NCBI GenBank assembly: GCA_903902915.1
Contig: CAIUWR010000078.1
Location: 1 to 64,000, forward strand
Length of the DNA stretch: 64,000 nucleotides
Reading direction: 5' to 3'
Source: an uncultured Hyphomicrobiales bacterium
GTDB taxonomy: Bacteria > Pseudomonadota > Alphaproteobacteria > Rhizobiales > Beijerinckiaceae
Shown here piece after piece: positions 17,441 through 25,235 of the stretch (position 1 is its first letter; the number at the start of each line of letters is the position of its first letter). A program made the translations under genes and the position numbers. Under the pieces are notes generated by a model. It was not told where the DNA came from. It was given only the letters and a program-made list of their open reading frames with translations, and ran no database searches.

Positions 17441-18166
17441 ATGACACGAGTCGCAGTCGTCACCGGAGGCTCGCGCGGCATTGGCGCCGCCATCTCCAGG
17501 GCCCTCAAGGCCGCAGGCTTCAACGTCGCCGCCAATTACGCGGGCAACGACGAGGCCGCGGCGAAATTCCGCGAAGAGACGGACATCCCGGTCTACAAGT
17601 GGGACGTCTCCAGCTACGAGGCCTGCGCGGCCGGTCTGGCGGAAGTCGAGAAGGATCTCGGCCCCATCGACGTGGTGGTGAACAATGCGGGCATCACCCG
17701 CGACGGCTTCTTCCACAAGATGACGCCCGACCAGTGGAACGCAGTCATCAACACCAACCTGAATTCGCTCTTCAACATGTGCCGCCCTGTCGTCGAGGGC
17801 ATGCGCAACCGCAATTTCGGCCGCATCATCTGCATCTCATCCATCAATGGGCAGAAGGGTCAGGCGGGCCAGTCGAACTATTCGGCCGCCAAGGCTGGCG
17901 AGATCGGCTTCGTGAAGGCGCTGGCGCAGGAAAACGCCAACAAGGGCATCACGGTGAATGCGATCTGCCCGGGCTATATCGGCACGGAAATGGTCCGCGC
18001 CATCGCGCCAGAGGTTCTGGAAAAGCGTATCCTGCCGCAAATTCCCGTCGGTCGCCTCGGCGAGCCCGAAGAGATCGCGCGGATCGTCGTCTTCCTGGCG
18101 GCGGACGAGTCCGGCTTCATCACCGGCTCGACGCTCTCGGCCAACGGCGGCCAGTACATGGCCTGA
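17441..18166 (+). CDS. phaB: Acetoacetyl-CoA reductase (short-chain dehydrogenase)
   Basis: Reduces acetoacetyl-CoA to (R)-3-hydroxybutyryl-CoA with NADPH. 241 residues starting at ATG 17441 after GGGGAGG. The cofactor loop GGSRGIG (residues 9-15), NNAG at 81-84, the catalytic serine in CISSING near 133, Tyr147 and Lys151 in YSAAK are all present; the C-terminus FITGSTLSANGGQYMA is typical of PhaB. It forms an operon with phaA and is convergent with the FAD monooxygenase 17 bases further on. Confidence 0.94.
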   Translation: MTRVAVVTGGSRGIGAAISRALKAAGFNVAANYAGNDEAAAKFREETDIPVYKWDVSSYEACAAGLAEVEKDLGPIDVVVNNAGITRDGFFHKMTPDQWNAVINTNLNSLFNMCRPVVEGMRNRNFGRIICISSINGQKGQAGQSNYSAAKAGEIGFVKALAQENANKGITVNAICPGYIGTEMVRAIAPEVLEKRILPQIPVGRLGEPEEIARIVVFLAADESGFITGSTLSANGGQYMA

Positions 18167-18183
18167 ACGGCGCGACCTTCTGG

Positions 18184-19314
18184 TCAGGCGGCGAGCTCCG
18201 CCTGCCAGACATTGTAGCCGTAAAGCCAGTCCACATTGCCGCCCTCGCGCAGCCATTCGTTGCCGCGCGATCCGATCTGCACCCGCGCGGTGCGCTCGCG
18301 ACGGCTGTTCTCGTAGCGTTGCAAGGCGGCGGGCGCCTCGTTCGGCCCCACCCCTTCGAGCGCGCGCGCGAGCATGACGCCATCCTCCACCGCCATGCAG
18401 GCGCCCTGCGCCATGAAGGGCGTCATCGGGTGGCAGGCGTCGCCCAGCAGACTGATGCGCCCCTGCGACCAGACCGGCAGCGGATCGCGCACCAGCAGCG
18501 CTGATTTCATCACCACATCGCAGGCGTCGACCAGGGCGCGAGCCTCCGGGTGATAGCCAGCATAGGCCGCCTGCATCTCCTTGGGGTCGCCCGGCTCCGT
18601 CCAGGATTCATGCGTCCAGTCCGGCTGCCCGATGGTTGCGAAAACAAAGATCTCCTCGCCACGCAAAAGCGGAAAAGTGACGATCTGGCTATCTGGGCTG
18701 GGGCCCCACCATTTCGTGAAAGCGTCGAGGTTGGGCAGATGCGCCACTTTCGCGCGGGGAATGACGCCGCGAAAAGCCACGAGTCCGGTGTAGTGCGGAC
18801 GCTCCGGCCCGAAGAGGGCCGTGCGCGCCAATGAATGGATGCCGTCCGCCCCCACAAGGGCGTCAAAGGCGAAACGCTCCGCGCCCGCTTCGAGAAACGC
18901 TTTTTCGGCCGTCTGTGAAACGCCCGTGACCCGCATTCCCAGCGTCAGCGCTTCGGCGGGCAGACGATCCTCCAGCGCGGTGAGAAGGTCGGCGCGATGG
19001 GTGGTGAGTTGCGGGGCGCCATAGCGCTTTTCCGCTTCGTCGCCCATGGGAATGCGCGACGTCTCGGCGCCGGTGTCCCATGTGCGGCTGATGCGATGGG
19101 TGGTGCGTGCGGCGGTGCGCCGCAAGGCGTCCCCAATGCCCAAACCATCAAGCGCCCGCACAGCGTTCGGGGTGAGGTTGATGTCGGCGCCCACCCGCCC
19201 GTATCGGGTCGCCTGCTCGAAGACCATCACCTCATGGCCACGCTCGCGCAGGGCGATGGCCGCACAGAGTCCGCCCACGCCACCACCGACAATTCCAACT
19301 GAAAGCTTGCCCAT
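18184..19314 (-). CDS. FAD-dependent aromatic monooxygenase (salicylate/3-hydroxybenzoate hydroxylase-like)
   Basis: A class A flavoprotein hydroxylase expected to use NAD(P)H and O2 to hydroxylate an aromatic acid. 376 residues from the ATG at 19314; a GTG at 19332 is an in-frame alternative. The dinucleotide-binding GIVGGGVGGL lies at the N-terminus, the DG motif is LVGADGIHSLAR, and the FAD-ribityl GD motif is ISLLGDACHPMTPFMAQGACMAVED. It lies downstream of a hydroxyquinol-type ring-cleavage dioxygenase on the same strand, but a strong hairpin separates them, so they may be separately transcribed. Together they could feed hydroxylated aromatics to ring cleavage. Confidence 0.85.
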   Translation of the reverse strand: MGKLSVGIVGGGVGGLCAAIALRERGHEVMVFEQATRYGRVGADINLTPNAVRALDGLGIGDALRRTAARTTHRISRTWDTGAETSRIPMGDEAEKRYGAPQLTTHRADLLTALEDRLPAEALTLGMRVTGVSQTAEKAFLEAGAERFAFDALVGADGIHSLARTALFGPERPHYTGLVAFRGVIPRAKVAHLPNLDAFTKWWGPSPDSQIVTFPLLRGEEIFVFATIGQPDWTHESWTEPGDPKEMQAAYAGYHPEARALVDACDVVMKSALLVRDPLPVWSQGRISLLGDACHPMTPFMAQGACMAVEDGVMLARALEGVGPNEAPAALQRYENSRRERTARVQIGSRGNEWLREGGNVDWLYGYNVWQAELAA

Positions 19315-19394
19315 TGCGCAAATCCGTTTCACTGGCGAACTATTATTTTACAGGTGGATAGAATGCCGGAAATCGCCCGCGACAGCAACCAATG

Positions 19395-19426
19395 CAAACG
19401 GCCCGCCCCTTTTGAGGGCGGGCCGT
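19395..19426 (-). terminator. Hairpin terminator after the intradiol dioxygenase gene
   Basis: An eleven-base perfect stem (19398-19408 with 19416-19426) and seven-base loop, with a short T-run when read on the minus strand. It lies 30 bases past the stop of the intradiol dioxygenase gene. Confidence 0.7.
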
Positions 19427-19455
19427 GGTTCGGCGACGATGGCGCGGCGCGGCGC

Positions 19456-20349
19456 CTATTTGATCGGAGGCTGCGGGAGATTGGAGTCGCCCTCCTCCAT
19501 ATGGAACGTATAGTCGAGCGTGTACCAGGGATCGGTGACGTCGGGCGCGGGGGCCGTTCCCGTCTCATGGCGGCGATAATCGCCCACCAGCGCCTTGGTG
19601 ACGCCAAACACCACGTCATTTTCAAGATGTTGCGCGCCCTGCACGAAGACTTGCGTGACCAGCGTCTTGAAGCCGGGCTTGTGCAGCAGGAAATGGATAT
19701 GGGCCGGGCGCCAGGGCTCGCGCTTCTGGAACAGCACCATATCGCCCACCGGCCCATCCACGGGAATCGGATAGCCTGCAGGCAGAATGGAACGGAAAGA
19801 GAAGCGCCCCTCGGCGTCCGTATGGAACTTGCCGCGAAGGTTATGGTCGGCCTGTTCGGGATCCTGATTCTCATACATGCCGGTGGTGGAGGAATGCCAC
19901 ACATCGACCTCGACCCCCGCCATGGGCCGGCCCTCGGGATCGACCACGCGGCAATCGGCGAACAGCGCCGGGCCGGGGGTCGGCGAACGCAGCAGCGAGC
20001 CGCCATTGGGCGTTTCAGGGCTGCGCATGCGCCAGAAGGGGCCGAGTAACGCCGCCGCCGTCTCGGTCGAGCCGTTGGCGCCGTTGTTCATCAGGCAGAC
20101 CAGCGTGGAGACGCCGATGGTGTCGGAGAAAAGCACGCCCTCATTATGGGTGTCGGTGGTCTGCTTGCCGATGCGGTTCAGGAAATCAACGCCATATTCC
20201 CATTCCTTCTCGGTCAGCTTCACCTCGCGCACGAAGGCGTGCATGTGCTTGACGAAGGCCTCGCCGATTTGCCGGATGCGGGCGTCCGGCGCGCCGGACA
20301 TGGCCTGCAAGACGGCGGGCGTGACGTCTTTTTCATCGTTGATGATCAT
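19456..20349 (-). CDS. Intradiol ring-cleavage dioxygenase, hydroxyquinol 1,2-dioxygenase-like
   Basis: Non-haem Fe(III) enzyme that opens catechol or hydroxyquinol between the two hydroxyls. 297 residues from the ATG at 20349, preceded by GAGGAA; longer in-frame starts lack family sequence. The N-terminal helical linker domain covers about residues 1-100. The iron ligands are in the expected order: Tyr159 (GMYENQ), Tyr193 (GYPIPVDG), His217 and His219 (WRPAHIHF). GVLFSDTIGVSTLV and the overall length fit the hydroxyquinol branch better than CatA, though chloro- or plain catechol is possible. Product would be maleylacetate; no maleylacetate reductase was seen nearby. Confidence 0.88.
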   Translation of the reverse strand: MIINDEKDVTPAVLQAMSGAPDARIRQIGEAFVKHMHAFVREVKLTEKEWEYGVDFLNRIGKQTTDTHNEGVLFSDTIGVSTLVCLMNNGANGSTETAAALLGPFWRMRSPETPNGGSLLRSPTPGPALFADCRVVDPEGRPMAGVEVDVWHSSTTGMYENQDPEQADHNLRGKFHTDAEGRFSFRSILPAGYPIPVDGPVGDMVLFQKREPWRPAHIHFLLHKPGFKTLVTQVFVQGAQHLENDVVFGVTKALVGDYRRHETGTAPAPDVTDPWYTLDYTFHMEEGDSNLPQPPIK

Positions 20350-20470
20350 GGGCGTTCCTCGTGCTTTAAGTGATCGGACTATCCGGCATGGATTTTCGGG
20401 GGTCAAGGCGACGCGCGCGAATTCCATTCAGCCCCTGTTCCCCGCCCGCATGGGGCGCTAGACTCGCCCC

Positions 20471-21256
20471 ATGCGCCACAGCTTCACCCTCTCCGCCAAT
20501 ATCTCCATGCTCTTCCCCGATCTGCCCTTCGTGGCGCGGATCGGGGCCGCGGCCGCTGCGGGTTTCCGGGCGGTGGAGTGCCAGTTTCCCTATGCGGCCG
20601 ACCCGCACGAAGTTGCGGGCGAACTGGCGCGCCATGACCTCGTGATGAATGGGATCAACACGCCGCAAGGCGATCCGGCCAAAGGCGAGTTCGGCATGGC
20701 CGCGGTTCCGGCCGCGCAGAGCCGTTTCCGCGACGAGTTCGAACAGGCTTTGGCCTATGCGGCGATCGTGGGCGCGCGGACCATCCATGTCATGTCCGGC
20801 ATGACGGGCGGCCGGACGGCTGCGGCGCGGGACGCCTTTTTCGAGAATTTTTTCTGGGCCTCGCACAAGGCGCGACTGGCGGACCTCACCCTGCTCATCG
20901 AGCCGCTGAACGCCGTCGACCGGCCGGGCTATTTCGTTTCCCGCTCCGACGATATCGTGGCGCTGCTGGAAGAGCTTGGTTGCGACAATGTCAAGCTGCT
21001 GTTCGACGTCTATCATATCCAGATCATGGAGGGAGACCTGCTGCGGCGGCTGGATCGTCACTGGCCCCATGTGGGCCATGTGCAGCTGGCCTCGGTTCCC
21101 CATCGCCACGAGCCTGACGAAGGCGAAGTCGCCTTCGCCGCCATTCTCGCGCATCTCGACGCGCGGGGCTATGCGGGCTTCGTGGGCGCTGAATATAACC
21201 CGCGCGGGCAGACGCTCGCCGGGCTTGGCTGGGCCGCGCCCCGGCTCGGCCGATGA
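20471..21256 (+). CDS. hyi: Hydroxypyruvate isomerase-like TIM-barrel protein
   Basis: 261 residues, matching Hyi, which interconverts hydroxypyruvate and tartronate semialdehyde. Family features: FTLSANISMLFPDLPF at the N-terminus, GFRAVECQFPY, LLIEPLNAVDRPGYF holding a metal-ligand Glu, LLFDVYHIQIMEGDL with the Asp and His, GHVQLASVPHRHEPDEGE, and the C-terminal FVGAEYNPRG. The xylose-isomerase-like fold and a divalent metal are expected. No gcl or glxR genes are adjacent, so the glyoxylate role is assumed from family. Its stop overlaps the start of the next gene (ATGA). Confidence 0.8.
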   Translation: MRHSFTLSANISMLFPDLPFVARIGAAAAAGFRAVECQFPYAADPHEVAGELARHDLVMNGINTPQGDPAKGEFGMAAVPAAQSRFRDEFEQALAYAAIVGARTIHVMSGMTGGRTAAARDAFFENFFWASHKARLADLTLLIEPLNAVDRPGYFVSRSDDIVALLEELGCDNVKLLFDVYHIQIMEGDLLRRLDRHWPHVGHVQLASVPHRHEPDEGEVAFAAILAHLDARGYAGFVGAEYNPRGQTLAGLGWAAPRLGR

Positions 21257-21909
21257 GCATTGCCGACAAAGACGCCTTCATTCGCGCGCAGACGCGCCTG
21301 CTGCCCGTGCCCCATGCGCCGGAAATCAGCCTCCACATCGCCGATGTCGCCACCGAGCTTTGGAGCAAGACCGAAGACGAGCTGGGCGAAATCGGCCTGC
21401 CGCCGCCCTTCTGGGCCTTCGCCTGGGCGGGCGGGCAGGCGCTGGCGCGCTATCTGCTCGACCATCCCGATAGCGTGCGCGGCCGCTGCGTCCTCGATTT
21501 CGCGGCGGGCTCCGGTCTTGTGGGTATTGCTGCGGCCAAGGCCGGGGCGACGCAGGTGACAGCAGTGGATATCGACGCCTTCGCCATCAGCGCCATGGGC
21601 CTCAACGCGCAGGCCAATCAGGTAAACCTGACCGCGCGCATGGGCGACATCGTGGGGCAGGACGAGGGCTGGGACGTGGTGCTGGCTGGCGATGTCTCTT
21701 ATGAGCGCGACATGGCGGCGCGCGTCACGGACTGGCTGGAGCGCCTCGCCCGGCGCGGGGCGCTGGTGCTGATCGGCGATCCCGGACGCAGCTATCTGGC
21801 GCGCGAGCGGCTGGAGTCCATCGCCGAATATCAGGTGCCGGTGACGCGCGATCTGGAGGACGCCGAGGTCAAGACGACCTGCGTCTGGCGCTTTCGCGGC
21901 CATCCTTGA
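21253..21909 (+). CDS. Class I SAM-dependent methyltransferase, ETFB-lysine-methyltransferase-like
   Basis: A 218-residue methyltransferase of the METTL20/nicotinamide N-methyltransferase-like group. PPPFWAFAWAGGQALARYLLDHP precedes the SAM motif VLDFAAGSGLVGIAAAKAGA, then VTAVDIDAFAISAMGLNAQAN and DVVLAGDVSYERDM. In alphaproteobacteria and mitochondria close relatives methylate lysines of the electron transfer flavoprotein beta subunit; I propose this by resemblance only. It is translationally coupled to the hyi-like gene by a four-base overlap. A terminator of the opposite-strand rpmF follows. Confidence 0.75.
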   Translation: MSIADKDAFIRAQTRLLPVPHAPEISLHIADVATELWSKTEDELGEIGLPPPFWAFAWAGGQALARYLLDHPDSVRGRCVLDFAAGSGLVGIAAAKAGATQVTAVDIDAFAISAMGLNAQANQVNLTARMGDIVGQDEGWDVVLAGDVSYERDMAARVTDWLERLARRGALVLIGDPGRSYLARERLESIAEYQVPVTRDLEDAEVKTTCVWRFRGHP

Positions 21910-21942
21910 ACAAGACTGGCCTGCAAGACTGGCCTGAACGCC

Positions 21943-21966
21943 AAAAAGGCCGGGGGGAACCCGGCC
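21943..21966 (-). terminator. rho-independent terminator of rpmF
   Basis: Read on the minus strand, GGCCGGG (21966-21960) pairs with CCCGGCC (21954-21948) around a five-base loop and is followed by five T. It lies 25 bases after the rpmF stop and could also serve the convergent methyltransferase gene. Confidence 0.8.
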
Positions 21967-21991
21967 TCTTCAGTCCGCAAAAGCGGCAGGA

Positions 21992-22177
21992 TCAATCCTT
22001 GGACTTGACCTTCATGACCTGACGGCCGTTGTACATGCCGGTCTTCAGATCAACGTGATGGGGACGACGCAGCTCGCCCGAGTCCTTGTCCTCGGCATAG
22101 GTCGGGGCGGCGAGGGCGTCAGCGGAACGGCGGAAGCCGCGCTTCATCGGGGAAGTCTTACGTCTCGGAACTGCCAT
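21992..22177 (-). CDS. rpmF: 50S ribosomal protein L32
   Basis: A 61-residue ribosomal protein. The N-terminus [22 protein letters not shown] is the L32 signature, so the ATG at 22177 is chosen over an upstream in-frame codon. [16 protein letters not shown] completes the family pattern; the zinc-ribbon cysteines found in some L32 proteins are absent, as in other alphaproteobacteria. It has its own terminator. The upstream neighbour on the same strand is mtgA. Confidence 0.96.
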   Translation of the reverse strand: MAVPRRKTSPMKRGFRRSADALAAPTYAEDKDSGELRRPHHVDLKTGMYNGRQVMKVKSKD

Positions 22178-22311
22178 GTCACTCTCCAGATAGGCGCGTA
22201 CCAAGGCTTGAGCCGGCGCGCATCGAATTAGCTGCCGGGCTGATACACCCAAACCGCCCTGTTGACCAGCGACGATTCCGCTTTTTCGGCTGCGGCGCCC
22301 GTTTCACCCCG

Positions 22312-22995
22312 TCATTCGCCCGCCTTCAGACAATCGGCGAGCCCCGGCGTCAGGGCGGCGCGGCGCACGATGGTGGCTGCGATGCGATTTTGCTGCGCGC
22401 CAGGGCGCGCCGGATTGCGCCGCAAGGGATTGGGCAGCGCCGCCGCGAGCAGCGCCGCCTCCCGCAGGTTCAGTTGCGAAGCTGGCTTGCCGAAATAGCG
22501 CCGCGCGGCGGCCTCCGCCCCAAACAGCCCATCGCCCCATTCGGCTATGTTGAGATAGGCTTCCATAACGCGCCGCTTGCCCCACATCTTGTCGATGACC
22601 AACGCAGCCGGAATCTCCAGCCCCTTGCGCAGCGTCGACCGGGAGGGCCAGAGAAAAATGTTTTTGGCGCTCTGCATGGGAATCGTGGACGCGCCGCGCG
22701 TCGGCCCATCCTCGCCCGACGCCGCGACGACGGCCCGCAATGCGCCCCAATCAACGCCCCCATGGCGGCAAAAGCGGCCATCCTCCGAGGCGATGACCGC
22801 CAGAGGCAGAGCCGCGCCCAACCGGTCCAGAGGGGTCCAGACCCGCTCTACGGGCCGGAACGTGACCCAGCGGGCCAGCATGAGGGTGGACACGGTCGGA
22901 ACGAAAGCCCAGAGCGCCACGAGCGCCGCGAAGACAACCAGAAGGATCAGGGCGGCTCGCAAGAGCCATTTCAAGATTGCGCGCAAAAACGCCAT
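22312..22995 (-). CDS. mtgA: Monofunctional peptidoglycan transglycosylase
   Basis: Polymerises lipid II into glycan strands at the outer face of the inner membrane (GT51 family). 227 residues with one N-terminal membrane anchor (WLLRAALILLVVFAALVALWAF, about residues 10-31). The catalytic glutamate Glu71 lies in IASEDGRFCRHGG; GASTIPMQSAKNIFLWPSRS, KRRVMEAYLNIAEWG and GAEAAARRYFGK are the remaining GT51 motifs. No transpeptidase domain, which separates it from class A PBPs. It runs with rpmF on the minus strand and diverges from ispA. Confidence 0.95.
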   Translation of the reverse strand: MAFLRAILKWLLRAALILLVVFAALVALWAFVPTVSTLMLARWVTFRPVERVWTPLDRLGAALPLAVIASEDGRFCRHGGVDWGALRAVVAASGEDGPTRGASTIPMQSAKNIFLWPSRSTLRKGLEIPAALVIDKMWGKRRVMEAYLNIAEWGDGLFGAEAAARRYFGKPASQLNLREAALLAAALPNPLRRNPARPGAQQNRIAATIVRRAALTPGLADCLKAGE

Positions 22996-23094
22996 GGTCG
23001 CGCAACTCAGCCCTTGCGAAAGACGCCCACAGCCTTGACCGAAGGACGCGGCTGAGGCAAGCGGAACAACGTCCCTGGAGCGCCGGAGGCTTCA

Positions 23095-24024
23095 TTGTCA
23101 GACACATCAGACCCCCAGATGAGCTTCGAGGCCCGGCTTGGGGCAGTGGCGCGCGACGTCGCCGCCCTGCTCGACGCGTTGCTGAACGACAGTCCCCTGC
23201 CCGGCGAAATCGCAAGGCCGACGCGGCTCGTCGCGGCCATGCGCCATGGCGCCCTCAATGGCGGCAAGCGCCTGCGCCCCTTCCTCACCGTCGAGGCCGC
23301 CCGCCTGCTGGGCGTTTCCGGTCCCGGCGTCTTGCGCGCCGCCTGCGCAGTGGAGCTGGTGCATTGCTATTCCCTCGTGCACGACGATCTGCCCGCCATG
23401 GACGACGACGACCTGCGCCGGGGCCAGCCCACGGTGCACCGGGCCTATGACGAAGCGACCGCAATTCTCGCAGGCGATTCGCTGCTCACCCTCGCCTTCG
23501 ACGTGATGGCGGACGAGGCGACCCACCCGGACGCGACTGTGCGCGCGGCCCTCGTGCTGGGGCTGGCGCGGGCGTCGGGCCTTGGCGGCATGGCCGGCGG
23601 GCAGATGTATGATCTGGCCGCGGAAGCCTCCCTCAATCCCCATACGGTGGAGGAGATCGCCCGGCTGCAAGCCATGAAGACCGGCGCCCTGCTGCGCTTC
23701 GCGGTCGAGGCGGGCGCCATCGTGGCGGGCGCAAATTCCGAACAGACCGCCCAGCTCGTGGCCTATGGGAAAGCGCTGGGCGCCGCCTTTCAGGTGGCCG
23801 ACGACATTCTCGACGCCGAAAGCGACGAGGCCTCGCTTGGCAAGGCGGCGGGCAAGGACGCAGGACGCAACAAGGCGACGCTGGTGAAGGCGCTGGGCCT
23901 GGAAGCCGCCAAGTCCTCCCGCGACGCGCTGGCGCGACAGGCGGAAGAGGCGCTGGCGGGCTTTGGCGAGGCCGCCCGCATCTTGGTGGAGGCGGCACGC
24001 TTCACCGCCGCAAGGCGCAATTGA
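23095..24024 (+). CDS. ispA: Polyprenyl diphosphate synthase, farnesyl/geranylgeranyl type
   Basis: Condenses isopentenyl diphosphate with allylic diphosphates to give farnesyl diphosphate. 309 residues from a TTG at 23095, preferred because GGAGG lies about six bases upstream; the first ATG (23119) has no ribosome-binding site. First aspartate-rich motif: LVHDDLPAMDDDDLRRG; second: ADDILDAESDE; GGKRLRPFL holds the IPP-binding residues. The extended first motif (DDxxxxD) is the bacterial FPP-synthase type. Start codon TTG may lower expression. It diverges from mtgA and ends against the convergent dioxygenase gene. Confidence 0.9.
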   Translation: MSDTSDPQMSFEARLGAVARDVAALLDALLNDSPLPGEIARPTRLVAAMRHGALNGGKRLRPFLTVEAARLLGVSGPGVLRAACAVELVHCYSLVHDDLPAMDDDDLRRGQPTVHRAYDEATAILAGDSLLTLAFDVMADEATHPDATVRAALVLGLARASGLGGMAGGQMYDLAAEASLNPHTVEEIARLQAMKTGALLRFAVEAGAIVAGANSEQTAQLVAYGKALGAAFQVADDILDAESDEASLGKAAGKDAGRNKATLVKALGLEAAKSSRDALARQAEEALAGFGEAARILVEAARFTAARRN

Positions 24025-24056
24025 AACGAGCCGCAGCCAACGCATCAGGAACAGGC

Positions 24057-25061
24057 CTACCTCTGCTTCCCCGGCACGCCGTCCCACCAGGGACAGGCGC
24101 CTGGCATGAGGTTGTAGTTGCCCTCCAGCACCTGCACGGGGCGTCGTAACCCGCTATTGGCGTTTTCGATGCACAGGTCGCGCGCCGCGCTCTTGCCTTC
24201 CGGCGTCATCCAGGAACGCTCGTGGCCCCACAGGCTCGGGCCTTCGGTGCGGTGGCTGGCCTCCCATGTGGCGGGGTCGATCAATTGCCCGCCCCAGCCG
24301 TGCTCGGTCATGAAGCCCGACGGGGTGTGGGTGTAATAGGAGGTCATGTAGTCGCCGCAGTGGCGGCCCAGCGTCACCGCCAGACGACCGTCTTTCTTCA
24401 ACGCAAGATCGAGCCCCTGGCCCACGTCGTCGAGGCTGAAATGCTCGATCATCATGTGATGGATCGAGCGCTTGCCGGTCTCGATCAACGCGAAGGAATG
24501 GTGACGCGGATTCACATGGAAAAAATAGGCCTCGAAAGGCTTGTAGTAGTAATCGCTGAGGCCGAAGCCCATGAGGTCGCGGTAGAAGGGCACCGCATCC
24601 GCCACGCGCTCCGCCGTCGTCACCACATGGCCGAGGCCCAGCGGTCCCGTGCGGAACCCCGAATGTACCCGCCCGCCGGTGAAGGGACGGTCGCTGATCT
24701 CCGCGCCATGGAAGAATTCGAGCCGGTAACCGATGGGGTCGGTGACGATCACCAGATCCTTCACCCGGCGCTGATCGGCGAGCGCCCGCGATCCGCGCTC
24801 CGCGCTGATCCCCGCCTTGTCGAGGGTGGCGCAAAAGGCGCCCAGCGCCACTGCGTCATCCATCTCCCACCCGAAATAGGCGACGCCCTCGCCGCCGTTC
24901 TCCTCGATCACGAGCCGCTGTTTGCGGTCATCCATCCGCAAAGCCATGCTGCCGCCAGCCTTGTCGGCGATCTGCATGCCTGCGAGCCGGGTTGCGTAAT
25001 CGGCCCAATCGGCGAGGCTTTTCGCGTTGACGCCAAGATAGCCGAGGGCCCTAGGTTTCAT
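24057..25061 (-). CDS. Extradiol ring-cleavage dioxygenase, BphC/glyoxalase-fold
   Basis: Type I extradiol dioxygenase using Fe(II) to cleave a catechol next to a hydroxyl, as 2,3-dihydroxybiphenyl 1,2-dioxygenase does. 334 residues, two vicinal-oxygen-chelate domains. Iron ligands fall at the BphC spacing: His145 (LGLGHVVTT), His201 or 202 (SIHHMMIEH) and Glu253 (GFMTEHGWGG). The C-terminus is longer than in BphC. Predicted substrates are bicyclic or alkyl-substituted catechols, unproven. It diverges from the MetE-like/UbiD operon across a 174-base gap with a hairpin, hinting at shared regulation. Confidence 0.88.
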   Translation of the reverse strand: MKPRALGYLGVNAKSLADWADYATRLAGMQIADKAGGSMALRMDDRKQRLVIEENGGEGVAYFGWEMDDAVALGAFCATLDKAGISAERGSRALADQRRVKDLVIVTDPIGYRLEFFHGAEISDRPFTGGRVHSGFRTGPLGLGHVVTTAERVADAVPFYRDLMGFGLSDYYYKPFEAYFFHVNPRHHSFALIETGKRSIHHMMIEHFSLDDVGQGLDLALKKDGRLAVTLGRHCGDYMTSYYTHTPSGFMTEHGWGGQLIDPATWEASHRTEGPSLWGHERSWMTPEGKSAARDLCIENANSGLRRPVQVLEGNYNLMPGACPWWDGVPGKQR

Positions 25062-25128
25062 TGCTTATCCTCTTCGACGCAACCGCGCCTTTCTTGATCG
25101 CCTCCTTTTCCCGCGTTTATGGCCCTCA

Positions 25129-25159
25129 GCGCAAGGGGTGACGCTGCGCCCCTTTGCGC
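25129..25159. promoter_or_regulatory. Hairpin/dyad in the divergent gap of the extradiol dioxygenase and MetE-like genes
   Basis: GCGCAAGGGG (25129-25138) can pair with CCCCTTTGCGC (25149-25159), one bulged base, around a ten-base loop. It lies about 75 bases before the MetE-like start and could be an operator or leader hairpin for the operon. Confidence 0.4.
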
Positions 25160-25235
25160 CAGCGCGGCCTTCGTTTATGCAATGCGCTGTCGCACGCGCT
25201 CCAATCCAAGGGGCCGCCAATGTCAGGGAGTCGAA

